Assembly (NCBI GenBank): GCA_017458185.1
Contig: JAFTFY010000014.1
Location: 1-64,000, forward strand
Direction: 5' to 3'
Length of the DNA stretch: 64,000 bases
Origin: Neisseriaceae bacterium
GTDB taxonomy: Bacteria > Pseudomonadota > Gammaproteobacteria > Burkholderiales > Neisseriaceae
The notes beneath the pieces were generated by a model. That model worked only from the letters and a program-made list of their open reading frames with translations, had not been told where the DNA came from and ran no database searches. The translations under genes were made by a program, and so were the position numbers. Of this stretch, positions 51,936 to 61,074 are shown one piece after another (position 1 is the stretch's first letter; every line of letters begins with the position of its first letter).

Positions 51936-52769
51936 ATGTGCCAACTACTTGCAATGAATGCCAACACGCCAACCGATATTGTTTTTTCTTTTGACGGTTT
52001 TAGGCGGCGTGGCGGTTTGACCGATTGTCATTCAGACGGCTTTGGTATTGCTTTTTTTGAAGATAATGCGTGGCGTTTGTTGCAAGACACCACGCCGTGT
52101 GCCACTTCGCCATTTGCCGATATGGTGAAAAAATGCCCTATTCGCTCGACCAATATCATCGCCCACATTCGCCGTGCCACGCAGGGGCAAATTTCGCTTG
52201 CCAACACGCACCCATTTATTCGCGAAGCATGGGGCAAATACTGGCTGTTTGCTCATAATGGCAACCTGAAAAATTTTGCACCGCCACAAAGCATATTTTT
52301 TCGACCTGTGGGTAAAACCGATTCCGAAACCGCCTTTTGCTATTTATTAGAACGCTTGCGACAACAATTTGATGAATGTCCCCATGATGAAATTCTATTT
52401 TCAGCCCTGTGCGAAATCTGCACCGAAATTCGTCAATATGGTTTATTCAACTGTGTGATTAGCAATGGCGAAGTGTTGTTTGCTCACTGTGGCTCGCTGT
52501 TACATTACATTATCCGTCAAGCCCCATTTGGCGTAGCGTCTTTATCCGATGACGACATCAGCATAGACTTTGCCCAAGAAACCACACCACAAGACAAAGT
52601 AGCCGTCATTGCCACACTCCCTTTAACAAACAACGAACGCTGGCAACAACTTGCCATTAACCAAAGCGTTTTATTTAAAAACGGCGAAATTGTTTATCAA
52701 CAAGTGCCTAAAAATCCACAATACCCAAGCGTTGAAATGGGCTTAAATATGGCAAGACAAGCGGTATAA
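51936..52769 (+). CDS. yafJ: Class II glutamine amidotransferase (YafJ-like)
   Basis: After removal of Met1, Cys2 is the predicted N-terminal nucleophile (CQLLAMN). The 277-residue protein has RGGLTDCHSDGFGIAFFED, HIRRATQGQISLANTHPF and FAHNGNL, all hallmarks of the YafJ/Dug3 group. Dug3-type enzymes hydrolyse glutathione, but YafJ substrates in bacteria are not settled. AAGGAA lies before the ATG. It is the last plus-strand gene of the run. Confidence 0.9.
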   Translation: MCQLLAMNANTPTDIVFSFDGFRRRGGLTDCHSDGFGIAFFEDNAWRLLQDTTPCATSPFADMVKKCPIRSTNIIAHIRRATQGQISLANTHPFIREAWGKYWLFAHNGNLKNFAPPQSIFFRPVGKTDSETAFCYLLERLRQQFDECPHDEILFSALCEICTEIRQYGLFNCVISNGEVLFAHCGSLLHYIIRQAPFGVASLSDDDISIDFAQETTPQDKVAVIATLPLTNNERWQQLAINQSVLFKNGEIVYQQVPKNPQYPSVEMGLNMARQAV

Positions 52770-52771
52770 GG

Positions 52772-52880
52772 TGTTTTCAGGCAGCCTGAAACAGCACCGA
52801 AGCGTTATCAAAAATATATCCGTCAATCCGCAGGATTGACGAAACAACTGCTCACTGCTCACTACTCACTGCTAACTGTT
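52772..52880. repeat. Half composite repeat (DUS plus right arm)
   Basis: A perfect uptake sequence (52772-52791) is followed by CCGAAGCGTTATC, a TCAATCC/GGATTGA hairpin and TGCTCACTGCTCAC heptads that lead into the next gene's 3' end. The left arm is missing. Confidence 0.78.
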
Positions 52881-52887
52881 TAGCCGC

Positions 52888-54162
52888 TCACTGATTTTCA
52901 TATTTCCGACTTAACTTCAAGCCCACGAAGCCCCATAGCAATGCCAAAACGCCGCCTGCTATCAAGGCGTAGTTGGCGTTTTTGTCGGCTAAAAAGCCTT
53001 CTAATTGCGATGACAGTGCGTCTCCGCCGCGATAGACTACGGTGTCGGTGAAGTTTTTGACCTTGTATTTGCTTTCGCCGTCTAATGGCACGAACAGCAT
53101 TTCTCGGGCGGGTTTGACTAATGCGTATTCGCCCACTCGTCTTAAAGAATACACCACAATAATTGCCCACAAGGCGTGGTTGCTTACAATTAAAACAATA
53201 AACCCGAATGCCAAAACAAAACCTAATAAAGACAACAGCGATTTACTGCCAAAATGCTTGGCAATTTTAGCGATGAGAAAAATTTGAATAATAAAACTGG
53301 CAGTTTGTACCACAAAATCAATTTTGGCAAAAAAAGCGGTGCGTACTTCTCGATTTTCAAAGGCAGTTTTAACAATACGGGCTTGTTCCATATATAAAAA
53401 AGTGGAAACCGATGTGAGTAATATAATAAATAAGGCTAATAGCATTAAATAGTTAGAGTGAAAAACAATTTTAATGCCTGTAAATGGATTTTTGGCAGGT
53501 AATGGCGTATTGAATTTTTGTAAAAATTGCGATTGTTGATTTTCAGGCAGCAGTTGATAACTTTCTTTAATCATTAAATTTTTTAGTATTAAAGACGCAA
53601 ATAAAAACAAACCTGATAATAAAATAAAATGCTGTGTTGCTATTTTATGTCCTAAAAAGCCTACCCACATGGAACCGATAATACTGCCCACACTTGCTCC
53701 TGCACTGATTATGCCAAATAAACGAGCGGAGCGTTCGCGTGTATAAGTATCTGCTAAAACACTCCATGCGGTTGAAATAACAAATAAATTAAAAACACTC
53801 ACCCAAATAAAAAAAGTGCGACACAACCAGATATAATATGGACTGTCTTTTTGAATAAGTAACATAGCGGCATAAAAAGCCATTAAATTAATTGCAAAGA
53901 AAATAAAAATGCCGTCCGCATATAATTTACGGCGAATAATGCCGCTTAAATTCATCGCTAATAAAGAACAGATTAAAGTGGCAATAAAAGTGCCTAAAAA
54001 TAACCACTTTAATTCTTGCGTGCCTTTTTCTATCCCCAAAGCATCACGAATGGGGCGTAAAAATGCGTAGGCAGCAAATAATAGAAAAACAAGTAATATG
54101 CTGTATATCAATAACTTAACTTCTCGTTTTTCTAATGATAATAAGGAAAGTAGTTTATTCAT
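52888..54162 (-). CDS. MFS/nucleotide-carrier-like transporter
   Basis: The ATG at 54162 (AGGG upstream) starts NKLLSLLSLEKREVKLLIYS; an upstream frame to 54276 is repeat-derived. The 424-residue protein has about 12 TM helices. It begins with FLLFAAYAFLRPIRDALGIEKGTQELKWLFLGT, a segment characteristic of bacterial NTP/NDP-exchange-type MFS proteins. It also has DTYTRERSARLFGIISAGASVGSIIGS and SLRRVGEYALVKPAREMLFV. The cargo is unknown. The C-terminal NQ-stop adjoins the heptad repeat. Confidence 0.8.
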   Translation of the reverse strand: MNKLLSLLSLEKREVKLLIYSILLVFLLFAAYAFLRPIRDALGIEKGTQELKWLFLGTFIATLICSLLAMNLSGIIRRKLYADGIFIFFAINLMAFYAAMLLIQKDSPYYIWLCRTFFIWVSVFNLFVISTAWSVLADTYTRERSARLFGIISAGASVGSIIGSMWVGFLGHKIATQHFILLSGLFLFASLILKNLMIKESYQLLPENQQSQFLQKFNTPLPAKNPFTGIKIVFHSNYLMLLALFIILLTSVSTFLYMEQARIVKTAFENREVRTAFFAKIDFVVQTASFIIQIFLIAKIAKHFGSKSLLSLLGFVLAFGFIVLIVSNHALWAIIVVYSLRRVGEYALVKPAREMLFVPLDGESKYKVKNFTDTVVYRGGDALSSQLEGFLADKNANYALIAGGVLALLWGFVGLKLSRKYENQ

Positions 54163-54164
54163 TT

Positions 54165-54396
54165 TATTACCCTTTTTCAGGCAGACTGAAAGATTACCGT
54201 CATTGCGAGCGAAGCCGTAGTTTTGTAGGGTGGGTCTTCGACCCACCAACAACGCCGATAGGCGTTGCTTTTTCATTATTCAGGCTGCCTGAAAGGTTAA
54301 ATTCGTTCTCCGTAGCAGGAAGATTGCCACGCCTAAACTTCGTTTAGGCTCGCTTTTGACAGTTGGGTTATGGTGAGTCGAAGACCCACCCTACAA
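54165..54396. repeat. Uptake sequences with GGGTGGGTCTTCGACCCACC hairpins
   Basis: A GGGTGGGTCTTCGACCCACC hairpin (about 54228-54250), its partner GTCGAAGACCCACCC (about 54375) and a GATTGCCACGCC-TAAACTTCGTTTA-GGCTCGC element (54327-54357) lie between two uptake sequences. Confidence 0.75.
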
Positions 54397-54398
54397 AA

Positions 54399-55400
54399 TC
54401 ACTTGCGTTCAATTCTTTCAGGCTGCCCTGACAATATAGCACCGACCACTTTATGTGGCACATACAATTCTTCTAAATAAGCGATTTCTTCCGCCGTTAA
54501 AACAATATCTAATGCTTTTATTGCGTCATCTAAATGAGCGGTAGAAATAGAACCTAATACAGGAGAATCCACGCCTTTGGCATAAGCCCAAGATAATGCA
54601 ACTTGTGCCATTGATATTTGGCGTTTTTGGGCAATTTCTGAAACGCGTTGAATAATCAATAAATCAGGTTCTTTGAATGCGTCATATTTGGCTGGCAAAA
54701 CTTTATCTTGTTGAGAACGATGAGAATATCCGCTCCATTCAATATGGGCTAAATGTCCGCCTGCAAGTGGTGAATACGGAGCAATAGCAGTATTAAATTG
54801 CCAACAAACTGGAATTAAATCTCGTTCATCTTCTCGATAAATCAGGTTGTAATGATTTTGCATAACGGTGAATTTTGTCCAATGATTTTGCTCGGCAATA
54901 TTTTGCAAATTATGGAATTGATAGCCATACATTGCACTTGCTCCTAATGCTCGCACCTTGCCTTTTTCAATTAAAGAATGCAGGGTTTGCATGGTCTCTT
55001 CCATGGGGTGATGATAATCAAAACGGTGAATCATATAAATATCCACATAGTCCATATTTAAGCGTTTAAGACTGCCGTCTATTTCTCGCTCAATCGCCTG
55101 TTTGGATAATTTGCCGTCATTAAAAAAAACTTTGGTTTGAATCACCACTTTTTCACGGTCAAGACTCAAATTTTTAATCGCTTGACCTAAATAGCGTTCG
55201 GAATCGCCGTTGGTATAAACATTTGCGGTATCAAAATAGTTAATACCTAAATCCCAAGCGTGTTCAATAACTTGCTGGCAGATTTTAGGGTCGGCTTCTG
55301 TCCAAGTTAAAAAATCAGCAGACGGCTTGCCAAAGCCCATACAGCCCAAGCAAATTTTGGATACTTGAATACCCGAATGTCCCAGTGTGGTGTATTGCAT
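54399..55400 (-). CDS. Aldo/keto reductase (cytoplasmic)
   Basis: The 333-residue NADPH-dependent reductase has the tetrad segments NYFDTANVYTNGDSE (Asp, Tyr), VVIQTKVFF (Lys) and YMIHRFDYHHP (His), plus GSISTAHLDDAIKALDIVLTAEE at the cofactor end. It has no export leader, unlike the two other reductases downstream in the region. It is of the YajO/Tas-like branch. The end (ILSGQPERIERK) falls in a decayed uptake sequence. Confidence 0.93.
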   Translation of the reverse strand: MQYTTLGHSGIQVSKICLGCMGFGKPSADFLTWTEADPKICQQVIEHAWDLGINYFDTANVYTNGDSERYLGQAIKNLSLDREKVVIQTKVFFNDGKLSKQAIEREIDGSLKRLNMDYVDIYMIHRFDYHHPMEETMQTLHSLIEKGKVRALGASAMYGYQFHNLQNIAEQNHWTKFTVMQNHYNLIYREDERDLIPVCWQFNTAIAPYSPLAGGHLAHIEWSGYSHRSQQDKVLPAKYDAFKEPDLLIIQRVSEIAQKRQISMAQVALSWAYAKGVDSPVLGSISTAHLDDAIKALDIVLTAEEIAYLEELYVPHKVVGAILSGQPERIERK

Positions 55401-55454
55401 ATCACTAACTCCTTAATTTGTCGGATTATTTACCAATAGCGTTGATTAAAATAT

Positions 55455-55741
55455 TTTCAGGCTGCCTGAAAATTAGCGTCATTGCAAAGTCGCAGGGTGG
55501 GTCTTCGACCCACCAGCAAAACGCAAATTTGGATAAAACAAATTTTTCAGGCTGCCTGAAAGATTTACTGTCATTGCGAGCGAAGCCGTAAGGCGTAGAG
55601 TGGCAATCTTCTAATTTAATCTGCGTTATTGCTGTTCATCACAAAGTTCGCTCTCCGTTGTTAGGGGATTGCCACGCCTTGAACTTCGTTCAAGTCTCGC
55701 AATGACGGTGTGTTTTGGCGGGTCGAAGACCCACCCTACAA
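55455..55741. repeat. Uptake sequences, CTTCG hairpins and CATTGCGAG-type element
   Basis: The gap of ~340 bp holds GGGTGGGTCTTCGACCCACC (55496-55515), its partner GGGTCGAAGACCCACCC near 55720-55737 and a GATTGCCACGCCTTGAACTT...GTTCAAGTCTCGCAATGAC element. A CATTGCGAGCGAAGCCG copy and two uptake sequences are also present. No gene is seen. Confidence 0.75.
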
Positions 55742-56167
55742 CTATTTTTTATCAATCACTTCAACGGTTTGAGCGGCGATTCTGTCTTGCACCATATGGG
55801 GCATATATGGGCTTTTGGCATATTTTTTGCGATATGTGTCTGACACTTTTTTAATCAATTCAGGGTCATCAATTTGGGCGTAGGACACCTGATAAGTGTT
55901 GCCAGCGGCGACAATAATGCCTTTTTTATAAGCCATTGCAGACTTATACCAAGACGAATTTGTGCCGTTGTAAGGTCGCACAAACAGGCGGTTATCCACA
56001 ACCACTTCCCAAATCCAAGTGGGCGTGCCCGTTTTGCCATTTGCCCGCTCGGGGGCAATTTTCAAATCATCGGCTTTGTCAATTTTGCTTAAAGTGGCAC
56101 TGTCCCACGCAAAAGCGGTGTTCATCATCAAAACTCCTAAAAATAAAGAAGAAAGAACGCGTTTCAT
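55742..56167 (-). CDS. DUF2255-family protein, exported
   Basis: The ATG at 56167 follows AGGAG. The 141-residue protein has a cleavable signal (KRVLSSLFLGVLMMNTAFA, cut after AFA). The DUF2255 signature follows: KADDLKIAPERANGKTGTPTWIWEVVVDNRLFVRPYNGTNSSWYKSAM. DUF2255 proteins are small and related in look to flavin/PNPOx-like barrels; the function is unknown. The periplasmic form fits its neighbours, several of which also carry leaders. Confidence 0.83.
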   Translation of the reverse strand: MKRVLSSLFLGVLMMNTAFAWDSATLSKIDKADDLKIAPERANGKTGTPTWIWEVVVDNRLFVRPYNGTNSSWYKSAMAYKKGIIVAAGNTYQVSYAQIDDPELIKKVSDTYRKKYAKSPYMPHMVQDRIAAQTVEVIDKK

Positions 56168-56241
56168 GGTGTTGCTCCTATTCAATGTTTTGGCTGATGC
56201 CAAACTGGGTTTCAGGCTGTCTGAAAATAACTCATTGCTAA

Positions 56242-56916
56242 TTATTTCGCTGGTTTATTGATACCTAAACTATCTTTCACGCCCAAATTATCCACAATAC
56301 ATTTGGCGACTAAATCGGCAATGCTTTTGCGAGAAATTTGAGCATCTGGATTTTTAAATTTTTCATGACGATGTGTTATCTCGTAATCAATTTCATCACG
56401 ACTTGAAAACCATTGCGGACGAATAATGGTGTAATCCAAATTCGATTGTTCAATAATTTTGGCAGAATGAACATATTCCGCTGGCGGCATGGTGCCATTG
56501 CCTATTTCGTTATAAATGCCGTAGGACGAAATCCACACCAAGCGTTTAACCTGTGCGGCGTTCATTGCCGCAATTAAACTTTTTGCCATATTTGACAAAT
56601 CACCTGCTAATCCCGCATAAACCGCATTCACTCCTTGTAATGCTTGGGTAAGTTTATTTGTATCCAACACATCACCGTCAATAATTTGAATGCGTTGATT
56701 TGTCGCATAGTTTTTTAAGCGACCGCTGTTGCGTGCATATAAAATCAATTCGATATTTGGATTTTTGGTCAGTAATGCGTCAATAACGAATTTACCCAAA
56801 GAACCCGTTGCACCCAGTATGAACACTTTCATTTTTTTATCCTGTGCAAAAGCGTTTATCGTTAATAAACTTATTCCAGCGAATAAGGCTGATTGAAAAA
56901 AGTTGCGTCTGTTCAT
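56242..56916 (-). CDS. NAD(P)-binding epimerase-like protein with Tat-type leader
   Basis: The leader MNRRNFFQSALFAGISLLTINAFA has the twin-arginine pattern R-R-x-F, a hydrophobic core and an A-x-A cut. The mature part has the Rossmann loop VFILGATGSLGKFV and a YIIRPQWF-like TIIRPQWFSSRD. It resembles the atypical short-chain NAD(P)H-binding (NmrA/YwnB-like) group. Tat export would carry the folded protein with its nucleotide. The 224-residue length includes the leader. The same leader design occurs in two other genes of this run. Confidence 0.83.
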   Translation of the reverse strand: MNRRNFFQSALFAGISLLTINAFAQDKKMKVFILGATGSLGKFVIDALLTKNPNIELILYARNSGRLKNYATNQRIQIIDGDVLDTNKLTQALQGVNAVYAGLAGDLSNMAKSLIAAMNAAQVKRLVWISSYGIYNEIGNGTMPPAEYVHSAKIIEQSNLDYTIIRPQWFSSRDEIDYEITHRHEKFKNPDAQISRKSIADLVAKCIVDNLGVKDSLGINKPAK

Positions 56917-57008
56917 TGCTTATTCCTTTTGATTTTGGATAATCTAAAAATATTTGTTTTAGGCAACTCTATGATTTACCAAAACTTATTATTTTCAAAC
57001 CACCCAAA

Positions 57009-57683
57009 TTACCAGTGCAAAACTGCACATTCTTCAATCGACACACGACCTAAATGTACTTTATTTTGCATAGCGTCCCAGTCGGGGTATCCAAAAGCGA
57101 TGCCGTGCAACAGTTTATAATCTTTGGAAACACCTAAAATCTCGCGTATATCATCGGCAAACAAGGCAAAGAACAGTTGTGGAATGCCGCCAAAGCCGCG
57201 AGCGGTTAAAGACAATAAAAAAGTTTGCGAATACATACCCAAATCAGCCGCTAAATTGACATGGTGATTTTCTATATCAGGCATAAATAAAAAGGCAACA
57301 TGTGGGGCACCATAACCTGTAATATTTTGTTCTATCACATTTTTTCTGGCTTCACGATTTTCGCGTGGAATACCAAAACTGGTAGTAAAAACATGAGCAT
57401 ATTGCTCTCGCCAGCGTTTTTCGTATTCGCCTGTGTATTTGCTTTGGTCAAATTCAAAATCGCGTGAAAATTGATTATTTTCAAAGCGTTGAGCAATTCT
57501 ATCGGTAAGTTTTTTCAAAGTTTCACCTGACGCAATATGCACCAACCAAGGTTGAGTATTGCACGCAGACGGTGCATTTTGTGCGTCCGTTAGAATTTGT
57601 TTGATTTCTGTTTCCGTCATCGGTGTGGGCAAAAATTTGCGAATGGATTGCCGTGTTTTGACTGTGGTTTCAAAATCTAACAT
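57009..57683 (-). CDS. Nitroreductase family protein
   Basis: This FMN enzyme (224 residues) starts FETTVKTRQSIRKFLPTPMTETEIKQILTDAQNAPSACNTQPWLVHI, typical of NfsB-like nitroreductases. It has the downstream LAADLGMYSQTFLLSLTARGFGGIPQ and LHGIAFGYPDWD. It reduces nitro compounds or quinones with NAD(P)H. No leader, so it is cytoplasmic. It sits in a redox-gene run with Ohr and reductases. Confidence 0.93.
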   Translation of the reverse strand: MLDFETTVKTRQSIRKFLPTPMTETEIKQILTDAQNAPSACNTQPWLVHIASGETLKKLTDRIAQRFENNQFSRDFEFDQSKYTGEYEKRWREQYAHVFTTSFGIPRENREARKNVIEQNITGYGAPHVAFLFMPDIENHHVNLAADLGMYSQTFLLSLTARGFGGIPQLFFALFADDIREILGVSKDYKLLHGIAFGYPDWDAMQNKVHLGRVSIEECAVLHW

Positions 57684-57720
57684 ATTGATTTCCTTTCTTT
57701 CAGGCTGCCTGAAATATTAT

Positions 57721-58155
57721 TTATAAATCAAAAGATTGCATTAAATTAACATGCAAACGCACTGCCACATTACCTTTGACAGCATTAGAATAGGGGCAAA
57801 CACTATGTGCTTTTTGGATTAACTGCCGAGCATCATCTTCGCTAATACCTGCCACTGTGATGGTAATATCCAAATCCAAAGAATATGAACCGTCAGGCTT
57901 TTGACCAATGCCCACGCCAACCGTTGTACTTGACTTGCTTGGTGAGATATTTAATTGCTGGGCAACTAAATTCATCGCACTATCAAAACAAGCCGCATAG
58001 CCCATGGCAAACAATTGTTCGGGGTTGGTGCCTTGTTTGCCTGATTTATCCTGCATAGAAACCAAGTCAAATCCAAACGAACCGTCATCAACTTGGGTGC
58101 GTCCATCGCGTCCGCCTGTGGCGGTTGCAGAAGTGTGATAAAAGATTTTCATCAT
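57721..58155 (-). CDS. ohr: Organic hydroperoxide resistance protein (Ohr/OsmC family)
   Basis: The 144-residue protein has the two OsmC-family peroxidatic cysteines: NPEQLFAMGYAACFDSAMN and HSVCPYSNAVKGN. It begins IFYHTSATATGGRDGRTQVDDG, matching Ohr. Ohr detoxifies organic hydroperoxides with lipoyl or thiol reductants. Two ATGs are possible (58155 or 58152); the second has slightly better spacing from AAGGA. No OhrR is adjacent. Confidence 0.93.
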   Translation of the reverse strand: MMKIFYHTSATATGGRDGRTQVDDGSFGFDLVSMQDKSGKQGTNPEQLFAMGYAACFDSAMNLVAQQLNISPSKSSTTVGVGIGQKPDGSYSLDLDITITVAGISEDDARQLIQKAHSVCPYSNAVKGNVAVRLHVNLMQSFDL

Positions 58156-58251
58156 TTGTTTCCTTCTGTTATAAAAAAATTTTTTATTTCATTTCAGGCT
58201 GCCTGAAAAATATTTCTCTTATTCAGGCTGCCTGAAATCTTACCCTACTAT

Positions 58252-59226
58252 TTAATCAGGCAATTTCCAACTATTTAATCTTTTCACCGTTTGAGCGTCC
58301 AAATGGTGAAAATCTAAAAACAAACTGGTTTTTGTATCCATTTTCGCTATGGTTTGCATATCTTCATTTGATAATGCAAAATCAAACACGCTGATATTTT
58401 CTTTCATTCGGGCGATTTTGGTTGTTTTGGGAATAACCACAATATTGCGTTGAATCAGCCAACGCAAAATCACTTGGGCAACCGTTTTATGATATTTCTC
58501 ACCGATTTTTTGCAAAATCGGATTGCTAAACATATTATTGCGACCTTCGCCAAAACTTGCCCAACTTTGTAAAACAATGCCCAATTCTTTTAACACTTTT
58601 TCATCTTCTTGGCGTTGATAAAAAGGGTTGCATTCAATTTGGTTAATGGCAGGTTTAATTTCATTATTCAAGGCAAAATCCATAATGCGATCAGGATAAA
58701 AATTGCTGACCCCAATCGACTTAATTCTGCCTTCTTTTTTTAATTTACTCATTGCTCGCCATGCACCGTAAATATCGTTAAACGGTTGATGTAAAAGCAA
58801 TAAATCAAGATAATCTAATTGCAGTTTTTTCATTGAAGCGTCAAAACTTCTCAAAACACCGCTTTCTGTGGCATTACTCACCCAAATTTTTGTGGTGATA
58901 AACAAATCTTCGCGTTTTACCCCGCCTTTGATGGCTGTTTGCACCGCATTGCCTACACCTTGTTCGTTGCGATAGGCTTGGGCGGTATCAATTGAACGAT
59001 AGCCCACAGAAATGGCATCTTCCACGCATTGTTGCGTTTGTTCGGGCGGAATTTGATATACGCCGTAACCCAAAATCGGCATTTTATTGCCGTCATTGAA
59101 AGTAACAAATTGCATTTTTGGCTCCTTATTGTTGCCTGTTGAAACACTATCGACTGCCCAAGCCATACCACTTGCCGCAGCCAAACCCATAGCCGTTGTC
59201 GATTGTAAAAATTCGCGTCTATTCAT
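58252..59226 (-). CDS. Aldo/keto reductase with Tat-type leader
   Basis: The 324-residue protein starts MNRREFLQSTTAMGLAAASGMAWA, a consensus twin-arginine leader (R-R-x-F-L), ending before about residue 25. The mature enzyme has GVYQIPPEQTQ, SIDTAQAYRNEQGVG (Asp, Tyr), FITTKIWV (Lys) and LLLLHQPFND (His), and GRIKSIGVSNFYPDR and IPKTTKIARMKEN near the cofactor site. Export of an NADPH reductase is unusual and requires pre-bound cofactor. A related gene lies at 61075-61947. Confidence 0.9.
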   Translation of the reverse strand: MNRREFLQSTTAMGLAAASGMAWAVDSVSTGNNKEPKMQFVTFNDGNKMPILGYGVYQIPPEQTQQCVEDAISVGYRSIDTAQAYRNEQGVGNAVQTAIKGGVKREDLFITTKIWVSNATESGVLRSFDASMKKLQLDYLDLLLLHQPFNDIYGAWRAMSKLKKEGRIKSIGVSNFYPDRIMDFALNNEIKPAINQIECNPFYQRQEDEKVLKELGIVLQSWASFGEGRNNMFSNPILQKIGEKYHKTVAQVILRWLIQRNIVVIPKTTKIARMKENISVFDFALSNEDMQTIAKMDTKTSLFLDFHHLDAQTVKRLNSWKLPD

Positions 59227-59264
59227 TGTTTATTCCTTTTTCAGGCAGCCTGAAAATGATTGAT

Positions 59265-60377
59265 TTATTTCAATTTTCCGTAATCCTGATTGCTCACAGG
59301 TTCTAACCATTCGTTAGAAGTTCCTTCGCCTTCAACTTCCACGGCGATATGGGCGAACCAACTGTCTTTTGCCGCACCGTGCCAATGTTTTACGCCTGCG
59401 GGAATATTCACCACATCGCCTGCTTTCATTTCAATCGCTTCTTTGCCCCATTCTTGGTAATAGCCACGCCCTGCGGTGGCGATTAAAATCTGTCCGCCAC
59501 CTTTTTGGGCGTGGTGAATATGCCAATTATTGCGGCAGGCAGGTTCAAAAACCACATTAAACATTTTCACTTGTGCGGTAGAAATCGGATTCAAATAACT
59601 TTTACCGCTAAAATATTTGGCAAATGCCGTATTTGGCTCGCCTACGCCAAAAGGGCTAATTTTGGCAAATTCATCTTTACTCATCATCGCTTGTTGCTGG
59701 ATAATCTGCTCAATTTCTTTAATTTGATTATCCGAAACGCCATTTTTTTTAGCGACATTGATATGAGCGTTTTTTTGCGGTTCAACGCCACTCATCGCCG
59801 ACAAAGCAGCAACCGTAATGATTTCTCGCTCCGCCCATGAAAACTGATTGCTGGAAAAAATATCGCCAAATAAATGGGCTTTTAAGTAATAATCCACATC
59901 TGCCGATAAATGGCTTAAATCCACTTTACCGCCTGTTAATTGCGTTTGCGTTTCTGTGCCGATTTTCAAACTATCAATTTTTTGATTGATAATTTTATTT
60001 TCCGTGCCGACTTCCATTTTTAAACCTTTTTCACGGCGTTTTTTTATTTCTTTATCCAACACACCCAAAGCATTCAAACTTTTTGGAAAACCGCAATAGG
60101 CATAAAGTTGCGTCATTAAATCTTTCATTTCGGCAATAGAGATTTGTGCATCAAATCCCTCATTGATGGCAAGGGCGAGTTTATCTAAATCACCATTTGC
60201 CGTAAAAGCCGCAATTTTGACTAATGCAATTTGTCGTGAATTTAAGTTTTCTTGCATAACAATACCTTTTAAGTCTTTGACTTTTCCTGTTTGCAGGAGA
60301 TTATTCTCCGCCAATGCCGTTTGCATAAAAAAAGGAACAATCGCCAATAAAAACAAAGATTTTTTTATTTGAAACAT
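59265..60377 (-). CDS. Exported AhpD-like/cupin fusion protein
   Basis: The 370-residue protein has a Sec signal (IKKSLFLLAIVPFFMQTALA). Next come a carboxymuconolactone decarboxylase/AhpD-like part (about 35-250, with two copies of the helical unit: RQIALVKIAAFTANGDLDKL and WAEREIITVAALSAM) and a C-terminal cupin (about 265-360: NNWHIHHAQKGGGQILIATAGRGYYQEWGKEAI-MKAGDVVNIPAGVKHWHGA) with the metal-binding His/Gln/His pattern. CxxC is not seen in the first domain. It is likely periplasmic. The fusion family recurs near Tat-exported reductases. Confidence 0.9.
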   Translation of the reverse strand: MFQIKKSLFLLAIVPFFMQTALAENNLLQTGKVKDLKGIVMQENLNSRQIALVKIAAFTANGDLDKLALAINEGFDAQISIAEMKDLMTQLYAYCGFPKSLNALGVLDKEIKKRREKGLKMEVGTENKIINQKIDSLKIGTETQTQLTGGKVDLSHLSADVDYYLKAHLFGDIFSSNQFSWAEREIITVAALSAMSGVEPQKNAHINVAKKNGVSDNQIKEIEQIIQQQAMMSKDEFAKISPFGVGEPNTAFAKYFSGKSYLNPISTAQVKMFNVVFEPACRNNWHIHHAQKGGGQILIATAGRGYYQEWGKEAIEMKAGDVVNIPAGVKHWHGAAKDSWFAHIAVEVEGEGTSNEWLEPVSNQDYGKLK

Positions 60378-60402
60378 AGACTTAACTCCTAATTACTGTT
60401 TT

Positions 60403-60990
60403 TCAGGCAGCCTGAAACACTTGCCGAATATGCTGGCGATAATTGCTCACAAATTGTTCTATTTGCGGATTTTTAATCACATCGTTACACATAAATGTGG
60501 GCAAGGGTTTCATGCCGATAAACTGCATGGCTTTATGCAAAGGCAGATACACGCCATCAACGCCGACACCGCCGAAAAATTCATTTTTATCGGTGAAAGC
60601 GGCAAGCGGTGCGTTCCACGAAACCGAAAACATATATTGTTTATCGCACAATAATCCGCCTGTGCCGTAGCCGTGATCAGGGGTTTCGCGGTGTCTGCCG
60701 TCTCCTGTTAAAAACTGCCCATTGCTGGACATAAACACTTCGTCAATATATTTTTTGACAATCCAAGGACAACCCATCCACCACGCAGGCATTTGCCAAA
60801 TGATTGCGTCTGATGACATAATTTTTGCCACTTCTTCGCCCAAATCATAACCGTCATCTATTTTGGTTTCGATAACCGTTTTGCCTAATTGCAACAATTC
60901 TTCTTTGGCAACCGATTGCAATAATGCACTCAATTTTCCGCCAGAAGTGGCAAATGCTTTTGCTCCGTTAATCAATAAAATTTGCTTCAT
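60403..60990 (-). CDS. mdaB: NAD(P)H:quinone oxidoreductase, MdaB-like
   Basis: This flavodoxin-fold quinone reductase (195 residues) starts KQILLINGAKAFATSGGKLSALL. It has IIWQMPAWWMGCPWIVKKYIDEVF and the GDGRHRETPDHGYGTGG loop specific to MdaB. MdaB reduces quinones by two electrons and limits oxidative stress. The final FQAA-stop is encoded by an uptake sequence at the 3' end. It lies between the fusion protein and a Tat-type reductase. Confidence 0.92.
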   Translation of the reverse strand: MKQILLINGAKAFATSGGKLSALLQSVAKEELLQLGKTVIETKIDDGYDLGEEVAKIMSSDAIIWQMPAWWMGCPWIVKKYIDEVFMSSNGQFLTGDGRHRETPDHGYGTGGLLCDKQYMFSVSWNAPLAAFTDKNEFFGGVGVDGVYLPLHKAMQFIGMKPLPTFMCNDVIKNPQIEQFVSNYRQHIRQVFQAA

Positions 60991-61074
60991 CGTAAAACTC
61001 CTATATGCCTTTCAGGCTGCCTGAAATGATGTCAATCAACGCCTTATGGCGTTGCGGTTGGTTGGAAACCCGCC